Source: Serinicoccus chungangensis (GTDB lineage Bacteria; Actinomycetota; Actinomycetes; Actinomycetales; Dermatophilaceae). From it: DNA of 64,000 nucleotides. The DNA lies in assembly GCF_006337125.1 (NCBI RefSeq), contig NZ_CP040887.1:3100001-3164000 (forward strand), written 5' to 3'. Of this stretch, positions 36,119 through 44,382 are shown piece after piece. The notes beneath the pieces were generated by a model. The model did not search any database. It saw only the letters and a program-made list of their open reading frames with translations, and had not been told where the DNA came from. The position numbers were made by a program, and so were the translations under genes. The number at the start of each line of letters is the position of its first letter. Position 1 is the first letter of the stretch.

Positions 36119-37197
36119 CTGTCCAGCGCCTGGGCCAGGTCGGCCCAGAGGTCCTCGACGTCCTCGACCCCGACCGACAGGCGCACGAGGTCCTCGGGCA
36201 CGGTCGCGACCTCCAGGGGGTGGCGGCGACGGCGCTCGATCTGGCTCTCCACGCCGCCCAGGCTCGTCGAGTGGGTCCACAGCCGGGTCGCCGCGCAGAC
36301 CCGCTCGGCCCCCTCGGCGCCGCCGAGGACCTCGACCGAGAGCATCCCGCCGAACCCCGGGTAGCGCACCCGACGGACCGCCGGCTGCTCCGCCAGCCGC
36401 CCGGCCAGCACCTGCGCACCCGCCTGCGCCCGCTCCAGGCGCAGGTGCAGGGTGCGGACCCCGCGCAGCACCAGCCAGGCCTCCATCGGCCCCGGGATCG
36501 CCCCGTGCAGCGACCGGTGGGTGTGCAGCCGTTCCCGCAGGTCCACCCGTCCACCCGCGACGACGGTCGCCCCGAGCAGCACGTCCGAGTGCCCGGCGAG
36601 GTACTTCGTCGCCGAGTGGATGACGACGTCCGCACCCCAGGCGAGCGGCTGCTGCGCCAGCGGTGTCGCGAAGGTGTTGTCGACGGCGAGGACCGGGCGG
36701 GCACCGGCATACCTCTCCCGCAGCCCGGCCACGACGGCCGGCACGTCGGTCAGCTCCATCATGGGGTTGGTGGGCGACTCCAGCAGGAGCAGGTCGGCCC
36801 CCTCGCAGGCGTCGACGATCCCCGCGACGTCCTCGGCCCCGACCCGGCGGACGGTCAGGGCCCCCGCCGCCTCGCGCTCGTCGAGCAGCCCGGTGGTGCC
36901 GTTGTAGACGTGCCGCGGCGCGACCACGACCCCGCCGACGGGCACGAGGCCCACCACGGCCGCGACCGCCGCCATCCCCGACGCGAAGGTCAGCGCCGAG
37001 CCCCCCTCGAGCGAGCCGAGCACCTCCTCCAGCGCCTCCCACGTCGGGTTCGACGTGCGCGCGTAGGCGACCTCGCCCTCGGCCACGAAGGTCGAGGTGA
37101 AGGTCACCGGCGCGCTCACCGGCGCGCCGGGGTCGCGGGCCGGCCGCCCCAGCGCCACGGCGCGGGTGGCGGGGGCGAGGTCGTCGTAGTGGGTCAT
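36100..37197 (-). CDS. PLP-dependent Cys/Met metabolism enzyme (cystathionine gamma-synthase/lyase type)
   Basis: The 365-residue protein is a trans-sulfuration-type PLP enzyme. Motifs include SAPVTFTSTFVAEGEVAYARTSNPTWEALE (read in pieces), GSALTFASGMAAVAAVV, VYNGTTGLL, LLLLESPTNPMMELTDV, the Schiff-base Lys198 in HSATKYLAGHSDVLLG, and the C-terminal THSTSLGGVESQIERRRRH and LVRLSVGVEDVEDL. Whether it is a synthase or a lyase cannot be told reliably. Some 15-20 residues fewer than usual lie before the first motif. ATG 37197 opens the conserved part. The final codons overlap the right 61-bp repeat. It follows the CGNR gene by 23 bases on the same strand. Confidence 0.9.
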   Translation of the reverse strand: MTHYDDLAPATRAVALGRPARDPGAPVSAPVTFTSTFVAEGEVAYARTSNPTWEALEEVLGSLEGGSALTFASGMAAVAAVVGLVPVGGVVVAPRHVYNGTTGLLDEREAAGALTVRRVGAEDVAGIVDACEGADLLLLESPTNPMMELTDVPAVVAGLRERYAGARPVLAVDNTFATPLAQQPLAWGADVVIHSATKYLAGHSDVLLGATVVAGGRVDLRERLHTHRSLHGAIPGPMEAWLVLRGVRTLHLRLERAQAGAQVLAGRLAEQPAVRRVRYPGFGGMLSVEVLGGAEGAERVCAATRLWTHSTSLGGVESQIERRRRHPLEVATVPEDLVRLSVGVEDVEDLWADLAQALDRALDSA

Positions 37198-37219
37198 CGC
37201 ACTCTTCCGGTATGCCGTC

Positions 37220-37852
37220 TCATCCGTCCGCGGACCGCTCACCGCGGGCCGCGTCGCCCTTGTCGGACTGGCGCCCACGATAGGCCGCGGCGGCGACCCG
37301 GTTGCCGCAGGCGGTGCTGCAGAAGCGCTTGGAGCGGTTGCGCGACAGGTCGACGAAGACGCCGTCGCACCCGTCGGCCTCGCACCGGCGCAGCCGCTCC
37401 AGCTCGTCGGCGCGCACCACGTCGACCATCGCCATCGCGGCCTCGACCGCCATCCGGGCCGCGAAGGGGGCGTCGTCCGGCACGGCGTGCAGGTGCCACC
37501 CCCACCCGTCGTGGTCGACCAGGCGGGGCACCGCCCGCTCCTCGGCGAGCAGCACGTTGACGAGGTCCACGACCCCCTCCTCCCCCAGCTCCCAGAACCT
37601 CGCCAGCCGCGGCCGGACGAGGCGCACCCGCTGCACCTCGGCGGACCGCCGCGGTGGCGTGCCCGACCACTGCCACTGCGCGACGAAGGCCTCCAGGTCC
37701 TCCACCGTCGTCAGGGTGTCGACGCCCTCGGCGCGCGCCTGGGCGGCCTGCTCCGACGGCAGGTGGTCACTGCCGCTGCCCGCTCCCGTGCGGGTGTTGA
37801 CCAGCGCTGCGGCGGAGCGCAGCGCCTCCACTGCGTCATGAGTGAAAGGCAA
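37220..37852 (-). CDS. CGNR zinc-finger (ABATE-domain) protein, probable transcription regulator
   Basis: The 210-residue protein has an N-terminal ABATE domain (about 1-140) and a C-terminal CGNR zinc finger: Cys157 and Cys162, then VFVDLSRNRSKRFCSTACGNR with Cys178 and Cys182, followed by a basic tail. ABATE-CGNR proteins are predicted stress-linked transcription factors. The start is TTG 37852, five bases behind AGGAG. The gene is divergent from an EamA exporter, an arrangement seen repeatedly in actinobacteria as I recall. The region between holds four CGTCAKGAG half-sites in alternating orientation, which it probably binds; that is inference. Confidence 0.9.
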   Translation of the reverse strand: MPFTHDAVEALRSAAALVNTRTGAGSGSDHLPSEQAAQARAEGVDTLTTVEDLEAFVAQWQWSGTPPRRSAEVQRVRLVRPRLARFWELGEEGVVDLVNVLLAEERAVPRLVDHDGWGWHLHAVPDDAPFAARMAVEAAMAMVDVVRADELERLRRCEADGCDGVFVDLSRNRSKRFCSTACGNRVAAAAYRGRQSDKGDAARGERSADG

Positions 37853-37913
37853 GTTGACTCCTGACGTCGGACCTGGATATCGTCATGAGTGTCATAGAAG
37901 TACGCTCCTGACG
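37834..37913. promoter_or_regulatory. Four alternating CGTCAKGAG half-sites (operator array)
   Basis: CGTCATGAG occurs at 37834-37842 and 37881-37889, and its inverted form CTCCTGACG at 37858-37866 and 37905-37913. Half-sites are 24, 23 and 24 bases apart, so the array is two 33-bp inverted-repeat units in tandem. It overlaps the CGNR start and lies upstream of the EamA gene. Confidence 0.65.
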
Positions 37914-37942
37914 CCAATCGACCCAGAGAGGGGGCCAGCCCC

Positions 37943-38980
37943 ATGACCACCACCCGGACCAGCCTCGACCACCCCACCACGTCGAGCCGCCGCCGGGGCG
38001 CGCGCACGCTGCTGCTCGGGCTGGCCGTGGCGATGCTCTCCGCCTCGATGTTCGGCACCGCTGGCGCCGTCGGCAAGAGCCTGCTGCTGCAGGGCTGGAC
38101 CCCCGGCGCGGCCGTGAGCGCCCGGGTGGCCCTGGGCGCGCTGGTGCTCGCCGCCCCCGCGGCCGTGGCGATGCGCGGGCACTGGCACCTGCTCCGGCGC
38201 CCCATCACCTGGATCCACACCGGGCTCTTCGGCCTGGTCGCCGTCGCCGGCTGCCAGCTGTTCTACTACCTCGCCGTGCAGCGCCTCTCGGTCGGCGTGG
38301 CACTCATGCTGGAGTACCTCGGCCCCATCCTCGTCGTCGGCTGGCTCTGGGCCCGCCACGGCCAGCGCCCGCGCCCCCTCACCATCGGCGGCGTCGTCCT
38401 GGCGATCGCCGGCCTGCTCCTCGTCCTCGACGTGCTGGGCGACGTGCAGCTCAGCGCCGTCGGGGTCATGTGGGGGCTGCTCGCGGCGGTGGGCCTGGCG
38501 GTCTTCTTCGTCGTCGGGGCGGACGACGCGAGCGGCCTGCCCCCGACCGCCTTCGCCGCGATGGGGATGACCATCGGCGCGGTCGCGCTGACGCTGGCCG
38601 GTCTCCTCGGCGTGGTGCCGATGGCCATGAGCACGCAGGACGTGCTCCTCGCCGGGGTCGACGCGCCGTGGTGGGTGCCGGTGCTGTGGCTCGGCCTGGT
38701 GGCCGCCGCCGGGGCATACCTCACGGGCATCGTCGCCGCACGGATGCTCGGCGCCAAGGTGTCCTCCTTCGTGGGGCTGGCCGAGGTGATGTTCGCCGTG
38801 CTCTTCGCCTGGCTGCTGCTCGCCGAGATGCCCGCCCCGGTGCAGCTGCTCGGCGGCGTGCTCATCGTGGCCGGGGTGGCGGCGATCAAGGCCGACGAGC
38901 GGGAGTCCGAGCTGCCGGCCGGGACCTACGAGGTCGAGCCGCTGCCCGATGTCGCCGACGAGGCCTCCCCCGCCCGCTGA
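37943..38980 (+). CDS. EamA-family (DMT) exporter
   Basis: The 345-residue protein has ten membrane helices in two EamA repeats (about 25-155 and 170-310) typical of drug/metabolite exporters of the RhtA/YdcZ type. Repeat marks are SASMFGTAGAVGKSLLLQGW plus VALMLEYLGPILVVGW in the first half, and AAGAYLTGIVAARMLGAKV plus GLAEVMFAVLFAWLLLAEMP in the second. A Thr/Arg-rich tail precedes helix 1 and a polar tail follows helix 10. Amino acids, amines or drugs are likely exported. GAGAGGG lies upstream of ATG 37943. It is divergent from the CGNR gene and probably under its control. Confidence 0.92.
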   Translation: MTTTRTSLDHPTTSSRRRGARTLLLGLAVAMLSASMFGTAGAVGKSLLLQGWTPGAAVSARVALGALVLAAPAAVAMRGHWHLLRRPITWIHTGLFGLVAVAGCQLFYYLAVQRLSVGVALMLEYLGPILVVGWLWARHGQRPRPLTIGGVVLAIAGLLLVLDVLGDVQLSAVGVMWGLLAAVGLAVFFVVGADDASGLPPTAFAAMGMTIGAVALTLAGLLGVVPMAMSTQDVLLAGVDAPWWVPVLWLGLVAAAGAYLTGIVAARMLGAKVSSFVGLAEVMFAVLFAWLLLAEMPAPVQLLGGVLIVAGVAAIKADERESELPAGTYEVEPLPDVADEASPAR

Positions 38981-39022
38981 GGGCCCCGCACCCACAGCCG
39001 CGTCGTCCACTGCCCACCGCCT

Positions 39023-39100
39023 GGTCAACCCTCGTCCTCCTCGAACAGGCCGAAGGTTGACCTGCCGGACGACGGCTGACCAGCCGGACGAGGGTCGACC
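39023..39100. terminator. 15-bp inverted repeat between convergent genes
   Basis: GGTCAACCCTCGTCC (39023-39037) pairs with 39086-39100 at 14 of 15 positions; the 48-base loop contains related GGTTGACC/GCTGACC words. It lies between the EamA gene and the DUF4230 gene, which converge, so a two-way terminator is likely. Confidence 0.45.
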
Positions 39101-39184
39101 GGCCGGGCGGCGGGCAGGGCCCCGGGACCGAGGCGGCTCGAGGTGCGGCACCGGGCGGCCTCCGCACACCGGCGCCACGGCCGC

Positions 39185-39808
39185 TCAGTCCTCGAAGGTG
39201 ACGGTCACGTCGCTGTGGCCCAGGGCGTCGAGCAGGCCCTCGAGCATGGCGACGGTGTTGCTCTCGGCCAGGTCGACCAGCGGCCCACCCTCGGAGGCGG
39301 CACTGCTCATCTGGGCCACCGCGGTCCGCTGGGCCTCCTGCTCGAGGTCGGAGCCCCGGAAGCGGTTGGCGATGCCCCGGTCGACGCTGACGACGTAGCT
39401 CGCCTCGAGGTCCAGCGTGGGCTCGCCCACCGTGGGTGGGGGCAGCCGCACCGTCACCGCGCCGTCCTCCTCGGCCACCTGCACCCGCCGGGAGTCCAGC
39501 TCGCTGAAGTCGACGATGGCGTCGACGTCGCCCTTGCCGACGTAGAGGACCCGCTCACCGCTGATCCAGTCCGGCACGAAGCGGGTGTCCCGCTCCAGGT
39601 CGACGACCGTCTCGTAGTAGGCGCTGGCGGCGTGGAACTCGCTGATCTCGGTGAGCGACTCCAGGACCGAGGGTCCGGTGCGGTCGACCTCCTCCTCGGC
39701 GAAGGGGTTGAGCGAGGGCCGCCAGTCGGTCAGCAGGCTGAACCCACCCACGACGGCCAGCAGCACGACGGGGACCATCAGCACGACCCCGACGACGCGA
39801 CCCAGCAT
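39185..39808 (-). CDS. DUF4230-type membrane-anchored protein
   Basis: The 207-residue protein has one N-terminal membrane helix (about 4-27) and an extracytoplasmic domain (about 45-205). The pattern LESLTEISEFHAASAYYETVVDLE, YVGKGDVDAIVDFSEL and VTVRLPPPTVGEPTLDLEAS fits DUF4230, a domain of unknown function. I chose ATG 39808 instead of GTG 39817 because TAGGGT (39816-39821) sits exactly seven bases before it and overlaps the GTG. It is convergent with the EamA gene and close to the S10 peptidase gene on the same strand (about 60 bases between), which has its own promoter. Confidence 0.8.
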   Translation of the reverse strand: MLGRVVGVVLMVPVVLLAVVGGFSLLTDWRPSLNPFAEEEVDRTGPSVLESLTEISEFHAASAYYETVVDLERDTRFVPDWISGERVLYVGKGDVDAIVDFSELDSRRVQVAEEDGAVTVRLPPPTVGEPTLDLEASYVVSVDRGIANRFRGSDLEQEAQRTAVAQMSSAASEGGPLVDLAESNTVAMLEGLLDALGHSDVTVTFED

Positions 39809-39815
39809 GCGGCTC

Positions 39816-39821
39816 ACCCTA
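39816..39821 (-). promoter_or_regulatory. -10 box TAGGGT of the DUF4230 gene (decides the start)
   Basis: TAGGGT ends seven bases before ATG 39808 and overlaps the alternative GTG 39817, making the ATG the more likely start. Confidence 0.5.
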
Positions 39822-39869
39822 GCGACGCCGCGACGATCCTTCTCCGTGAAGCGGGCCGTGAGGCCCGAC

Positions 39870-41375
39870 CTAGCGGCCCGCGGCCCGCCGCACGAAGTCG
39901 GTGATGCCCTCGGCCTCCTCGACCCGGGAGGACTCGCCGACGTAGGGCATGTGGCCGGTCTCGAACCAGGCGTGCTCGACCCGGTCCATGGCGGCGTCCG
40001 GCAGCCGCAGGTGCGCGACCGTGTCCTCGGCGGCGGAGTAGGGGGTCGCCAGGTCGTAGTAGCCGTACTCGAAGCGCACCCGCAGGTGCGGGTTGGCGCG
40101 CATGACCCGCTCGAGCTTGTCGACGACGTTGATCGGCTTGGCCTCGAACTCCTTGTAGGACCAGTGCTCGATGGCGTCGGAGAAGACGGCGTAGGGCAGG
40201 TCCAGCTCGGAGCGCAGCTCGGCCCGCAGGTAGTGGTGGATGGCCGCGGCGTACGGGCCCATGATCGCGTCGATGCTCGGGTCGGCGTCCATGCCCTCGG
40301 CGATCCCGGAGTGCAGCAGCCCCCGGATCCGTCCGTCGATCCGACCCACGGTCTCGCCCCGGTCGCGCAGCAGCTCGGTGCAGAAGCGCCAGTGCTCGGG
40401 CCGCAGGTCGCACCGCTGGACGTAGTCGCGGGACAGCCCGGTCAGGGCGGCCAGCCGCTCCGCCACGTCGGCCCGCTCGTCCTCGGTGAGCCGGTTGCCG
40501 CGCGCCAGCGCCCACCGGTATGCCCCGGCGGCGAACTCCTCCGCCTCACCGAGCACCTCGGTGAGGCTGCGGCCCTCGTGCTTGCCGTGGAAGTGCGCGA
40601 TCGCGGCGTAGGTCGGCAGGAAGGACAGGCACGCCTCGTCGTGGCGCAGGTAGCGGAAGTCCTGGGTGCCGAAGTCCAGCACGCTGGAGATGAGGACCAG
40701 CCCGTTGAGCTGCATACCGAAGCTGGTGAAGAGGCGCTCGGCGACGGACACGGCGCGGGTGGTGCCGTAGGACTCGCCGGCGAGGAACTTCGGGCTCATC
40801 CACCGGTCCTCGCGGGTGCACCAGAGCCGGATGAGCTCGGTGACCTGCTCGACGTCCTTCTTCCACCCGTGGAAGTCCTTGGCCTTCCCGCCCTCGACGG
40901 CCCGCGACCACCCGGTCGACATGGGGTCGATGAAGACCAGGTCGGAGGCGCGCAGCAGCGTCTGCGGGTTGTCGTGCAGGGCGTAGGGCGGGGCGGTCGG
41001 GTCGTTCGGCTCGCCCGCGTCGGCGATCCGCGGCCCGAGCACGCCCAGGTGCAGCCACACCGAGCTGGACCCCGGGCCCCCGTTGAAGACGAAGGTGATG
41101 GGCCGGCTGCGGTCGGGCTCGCCGCCCTCGTCCACCAGGGTGTAGGCCGTCACCGCCAGCTCCCCGCGCGGCGTCCACCCCTGGAAGACGTCGTCCTTGA
41201 CCTCCTCCTCGCGGATGACGATCCGCCCGGTCCGTGCCGTGTAGGTCAGGTCGCCCTCGGTGGTGGCGATCGTGTGGGTCGTGTCGACCAGCACGTCGCG
41301 GGGCTCGGGGCGGTCCGTGCCGCCGCGCGCACCCTGGTCGGTCCCGGCGCCGTCCTTCGTAGCCTCGTCGCTCAT
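39870..41375 (-). CDS. S10-family serine carboxypeptidase-like protein, apparently cytoplasmic
   Basis: The 501-residue protein is an alpha/beta-hydrolase of the S10 serine carboxypeptidase family. The oxyanion region VFNGGPGSSSVWLHLG (about 97-112), the nucleophile Ser202 in LAGESYGTTRA, and the C-terminal YGYYDLATPY and GHMPY segments, which supply Asp and His, are all present. The ESYG nucleophile context is standard for the family. No signal peptide or lipobox is seen: the N-terminus is MSDEATKDGAGTDQG, polar and charged, so the enzyme is probably intracellular, unlike most S10 members. ATG 41375 follows TAGGGT by seven bases. It is divergent from an M3 peptidase gene, suggesting joint peptide turnover. 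Confidence 0.88.
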   Translation of the reverse strand: MSDEATKDGAGTDQGARGGTDRPEPRDVLVDTTHTIATTEGDLTYTARTGRIVIREEEVKDDVFQGWTPRGELAVTAYTLVDEGGEPDRSRPITFVFNGGPGSSSVWLHLGVLGPRIADAGEPNDPTAPPYALHDNPQTLLRASDLVFIDPMSTGWSRAVEGGKAKDFHGWKKDVEQVTELIRLWCTREDRWMSPKFLAGESYGTTRAVSVAERLFTSFGMQLNGLVLISSVLDFGTQDFRYLRHDEACLSFLPTYAAIAHFHGKHEGRSLTEVLGEAEEFAAGAYRWALARGNRLTEDERADVAERLAALTGLSRDYVQRCDLRPEHWRFCTELLRDRGETVGRIDGRIRGLLHSGIAEGMDADPSIDAIMGPYAAAIHHYLRAELRSELDLPYAVFSDAIEHWSYKEFEAKPINVVDKLERVMRANPHLRVRFEYGYYDLATPYSAAEDTVAHLRLPDAAMDRVEHAWFETGHMPYVGESSRVEEAEGITDFVRRAAGR

Positions 41376-41382
41376 GCCCCCG

Positions 41383-41388
41383 ACCCTA
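41383..41388 (-). promoter_or_regulatory. -10 box TAGGGT of the S10 peptidase gene
   Basis: TAGGGT ends seven bases before ATG 41375 on the minus strand; a leaderless start is predicted. Confidence 0.55.
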
Positions 41389-41447
41389 GTAGGCGGCCCG
41401 GCCGCCCCCGCCCGCGGACCGCCCGTCGCTGTGCTGAGATGAGGGGT

Positions 41448-43517
41448 ATGACCAATCCCCTCCTCTCCCCGTCCACGCTGCCCTTCTCGCTGCCCGACTA
41501 CGCGAACCTCACCGACGCCCACGTCCGCGAGGCGGTCGAGGTCGGCATGCAGGAGCAGCTCGAGGCGCTGCGGGCCCTGGCCGAGCACCCGGAGCCGGCG
41601 ACGGTGGAGAACGTCCTGCACGCCTGGGAGACCTCCGGGGCGACGCTGGACCGCACGCTGTCGGCGTTCTGGGTCGCCAAGTCCGCCGACACCAACGACG
41701 AGCGGGACGCCATCATGGCCGAGTTCGCGCCGCGGCTGGCCGCGCACACCGACACGATCATGCTCGACAGGGGGCTGTACGCCCGGCTCACCCAGCTGGG
41801 CGACCGCGCCGCCGCCGGGGAGGTCGACCTCGACGAGCAGGACGAGTTCGTCCTCACCGAGCGGCTGCGCGCCTACGAGCGCGGCGGGATCACGCTCGAC
41901 GCGCCCGGTCAGGCCCGGCTGCGCGAGCTCAACGGCGAGCTGGCGACGCTGTCGACGGAGTTCGACCGGCTGCTGGTGACCGGTCGTGCGGGGGCCGCGG
42001 TGCACGTCACCGACGAGGCCGAGCTGGCCGGGCTGGACCAGGACGCGCGGGCCGGGCTGCGGGAGGCCGCGCAGGCCACGGGGCTCGACGGGTGGCTCGT
42101 CACCCTCACCAACACCACCGGGCAGCCCGTCCTCGACAGCCTGGAGCACCGCGGCCTGCGCGAGCGGGTCTTCCGGGCCTCCGTCGAGCGCGGCCTGGGC
42201 CGCGAGGGGCACGAGGCCCACGACACCCGCGACATCCTGGTCCGCATCGCCCGGCTCCGCGCCGAGCGGGCGACGCTGCTCGGCTACGAGCACCACGCGT
42301 CCTACGTGCACCAGGTCGGCTGCGCCCAGACCACCGACGCGGTCAACGACCTGCTCGGCCGGCTCGCCCCGGGCGCCGTGGAGATCGCCCAGCGCGAGGC
42401 CGACGCCCTGGCCGGGCAGCTGCAGAGCCTCGAGCCGGGGGCGACGCTCGAGGGCTGGGACTGGCAGTTCCTCGCCGCCCGCAGCGCCGGGGAGGGCTTC
42501 GACACCGGGCAGCTCACCCCCTACCTCGAGTTCGAGCGGGTCCTCACCGACGGCGTCTTCGCCGCCGCGACCGCGCTCTACGGCATCACCTTCCACGAGC
42601 GGGGGGACCTCGTCGGCTACACCGAGGCCGCCCGCGTCTTCGAGGTGCGCGAGGCCGACGGCAGCCAGCTGGGCGCCGTCGCCATCGACCCCTACACCCG
42701 GCCGACGAAGAAGGGCGGGGCGTGGATGACGAGCATCGTCGACCAGTCCCACCTGCTCGGCGACCTGCCGGTCGTGACCAACACGTGCAACGTGCCGCCG
42801 CCGTCGGCCGGCCAGCCGAGCCTCATGACGTGGACCAACGTCATCACGCTCTTCCACGAGTTCGGCCACGACCTGCACGGGCTGCTCTCCGACGTGCGCT
42901 ACCCCTCCCGCTCCGGCACGTCGGTGCCCCGCGACTTCGTCGAGTTCCCCAGCCAGGTCAACGAGATCTGGGCCTGGGAGCCGTCGCTCCTGCGGCGCTA
43001 CGCCCGTCACCACGAGACGGGCGAGCCCCTCCCGCAGGAGTGGGTCGACCAGCTCGTCGACAGCCGTACCGAGACCGGCTACCACACGATCGAGCTGCTC
43101 AAGGCCATGATCCTCGACCAGGCCTGGCACCAGACGCCGCTGGAGCAGCTGCCGGAGGACGGGTCTGGCGTGGAGGCGTTCGAGCACGCGGCTCTCGAGC
43201 GGGCCGGGGTCGCCTTCCCCCTCGTCCCGCCGCGCTACCGCAGCGCCTACTTCCACCACATCTTCGGCGGCGGTTACGCGGCCGGCTACTACTCCTACCT
43301 GTGGTCCGAGGTCATGGACGCGGACACCGTCCAGTGGTTCCGCGAGCAGGGCGACGCCGACCACCCGGGGGGTATGACGCGCGCCGCCGGCGACGTCTTC
43401 CGCCGGGAGCTCCTGGGCCGGGGCGGGTCCATCGAGGCGTTGGAGACCTACCGGCGCTTCCGCGGCCGCGACCCCGAGGTGGGCCCGCTGCTGGAGCGGC
43501 TCGGGCTGACCGGCTGA
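41448..43517 (+). CDS. M3-family metallopeptidase (peptidyl-dipeptidase/oligopeptidase)
   Basis: The 689-residue protein is a zinc peptidase of family M3 (Dcp/oligopeptidase A group), which cleaves short peptides in the cytoplasm. The zinc site is HEFGHDLHGLL, with His470, Glu471 and His474. The surrounding FVEFPSQVNEIWAWE supplies the third ligand, and QLDLALHxxxY-type elements appear as LYARLTQLGD and related sequence near 105. RRSGTSVPRDF and SAYFHHIFGGGYAAGYYSYL near the end are typical. No signal peptide is present. ATG 41448 follows TGAGAT by seven bases. It is divergent from the S10 peptidase gene. Confidence 0.95.
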   Translation: MTNPLLSPSTLPFSLPDYANLTDAHVREAVEVGMQEQLEALRALAEHPEPATVENVLHAWETSGATLDRTLSAFWVAKSADTNDERDAIMAEFAPRLAAHTDTIMLDRGLYARLTQLGDRAAAGEVDLDEQDEFVLTERLRAYERGGITLDAPGQARLRELNGELATLSTEFDRLLVTGRAGAAVHVTDEAELAGLDQDARAGLREAAQATGLDGWLVTLTNTTGQPVLDSLEHRGLRERVFRASVERGLGREGHEAHDTRDILVRIARLRAERATLLGYEHHASYVHQVGCAQTTDAVNDLLGRLAPGAVEIAQREADALAGQLQSLEPGATLEGWDWQFLAARSAGEGFDTGQLTPYLEFERVLTDGVFAAATALYGITFHERGDLVGYTEAARVFEVREADGSQLGAVAIDPYTRPTKKGGAWMTSIVDQSHLLGDLPVVTNTCNVPPPSAGQPSLMTWTNVITLFHEFGHDLHGLLSDVRYPSRSGTSVPRDFVEFPSQVNEIWAWEPSLLRRYARHHETGEPLPQEWVDQLVDSRTETGYHTIELLKAMILDQAWHQTPLEQLPEDGSGVEAFEHAALERAGVAFPLVPPRYRSAYFHHIFGGGYAAGYYSYLWSEVMDADTVQWFREQGDADHPGGMTRAAGDVFRRELLGRGGSIEALETYRRFRGRDPEVGPLLERLGLTG

Positions 43518-43571
43518 CCCGTCCGGGGTCGTCGACATCCTCGAGGACCAGCGGCGAAGAGGCGACCTTGC

Positions 43572-43577
43572 TAGGGT
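43572..43577 (+). promoter_or_regulatory. -10 box TAGGGT upstream of the small membrane protein gene
   Basis: TAGGGT lies 25 bases before ATG 43603, and AGGAGG follows, so this mRNA has a normal leader and ribosome site. Confidence 0.5.
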
Positions 43578-43602
43578 GAGCAGCCCCATCAGGAGGTGGC
43601 CG

Positions 43603-43839
43603 ATGACGTCCTTCCCGCTCTTCCCCTACGCCCTGGCCGGTCTGGTCGTGCTCGGCTGGTGGGCGGTGACCCAGTCCTGGGTCGCCCTCGGCGTCATGGT
43701 CGTGCTCCTCGCGGTGGCCGCGCTGCACCTCGTCAAGGCCACCAGCGGGCCCGGCTCGCTCGGCAGCGGCCAGGACCAGGCCGAGTCGCGCGCACGGGCG
43801 ACCTTCCCCACGCCGCCGGAGCGCCCGCACGGCATCTGA
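43603..43839 (+). CDS. Small membrane protein, function unknown
   Basis: The 78-residue protein has two membrane helices (about 8-22 and 27-45; PYALAGLVVLGWWAVTQ and WVALGVMVVLLAVAALHLV) and a 30-residue Ser/Gly/Gln/Arg-rich cytoplasmic-type tail. No family is recognised. ATG 43603 is preceded by AGGAGG at seven bases; an in-frame GTG at 43576 overlaps the -10 box and is less likely. The gene lies between the M3 peptidase and the MarR gene, which converges with it and ends 12 bases beyond its stop. Nothing indicates a shared role with either. Confidence 0.75.
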   Translation: MTSFPLFPYALAGLVVLGWWAVTQSWVALGVMVVLLAVAALHLVKATSGPGSLGSGQDQAESRARATFPTPPERPHGI

Positions 43840-43851
43840 GCCGCTGGCGGG

Positions 43852-44319
43852 TCAGGCGCGCTCGGCGTCGATCTGCTCCGCCACGTCCTGCATGCGCTCG
43901 GTGATCCGGGCCAGGTCGGCGAGCTCGACGTCGCTGAGCCGGTCGAGCACCTGTGCCTTGGCCTGGAGCACCGGCCCCTCCAACGCCGCGAGGACCGCCT
44001 CGCCCTCCGGGGAGATCCGCAGGAGCAGACGCCGCCGGTCGGCCGGGTCCTGCTCCCGCACGAGCCATCCCCGCGCCACGACGCGCTCGACGATCCCGCT
44101 CGTGGTCGGGGTGGAGACACCCAGGTGCTCGGCGAGGGCCTGCCCGCTGAGGTCGGGGTTGGCGCGGACCAGCACGAGCACCTGGACCTGACGCAGGGTC
44201 AGCTCGGCCGGGACGGGCTGGGGGTCGAGCCACCGCATGGCGACCGCGTGCAGTCGGGCCTCGCTCGCGCTGATCCGCCCGAGCAGCGCGCCGCGGCCCG
44301 CCAGGTCGGCCTCTGCCAT
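43852..44319 (-). CDS. MarR-family transcriptional regulator
   Basis: The 155-residue protein has the winged helix-turn-helix of the MarR family: ELTLRQVQVLVLVRANPDLS (helix 2), LAEHLGVSTPTTSGIVERVVARGWL (recognition helix), the wing DPADRRRLLLRIS with the usual D-x-R-R pair, and dimer helices at both ends. MarR proteins repress efflux and stress genes and release DNA on binding phenolic or other ligands. ATG 44319 follows GAAGGAG by eight bases. It is divergent from an RND-type exporter gene with only 60 bases between, so it probably regulates both; direct evidence would be a shared operator in 44348-44382. Confidence 0.93.
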   Translation of the reverse strand: MAEADLAGRGALLGRISASEARLHAVAMRWLDPQPVPAELTLRQVQVLVLVRANPDLSGQALAEHLGVSTPTTSGIVERVVARGWLVREQDPADRRRLLLRISPEGEAVLAALEGPVLQAKAQVLDRLSDVELADLARITERMQDVAEQIDAERA

Positions 44320-44347
44320 GCGCCGCGCTCCTTCGTCGATTCGGTCG

Positions 44348-44382
44348 AGGGTAATGGTTCGCCTTAGGCTAGGCATCCTATG
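44348..44382. promoter_or_regulatory. Divergent MarR/RND control region with an iron-box-like sequence
   Basis: AGGGTA (44348-44353) is the marR -10 on the minus strand. TAGGCT (44365-44370) lies nine bases before the RND start ATG 44380. TTAGGCTAGGCATCCTATG (44364-44382) resembles the DtxR/IdeR consensus in its left half (10 of 11) but poorly in its right half. GCCTTAGGC (44361-44369) is a small palindrome. Confidence 0.4.

Noticed and set aside
39809..39817. GTG 39817 as the DUF4230 gene start
   Set aside because: It lies within the TAGGGT box that is spaced correctly for ATG 39808.
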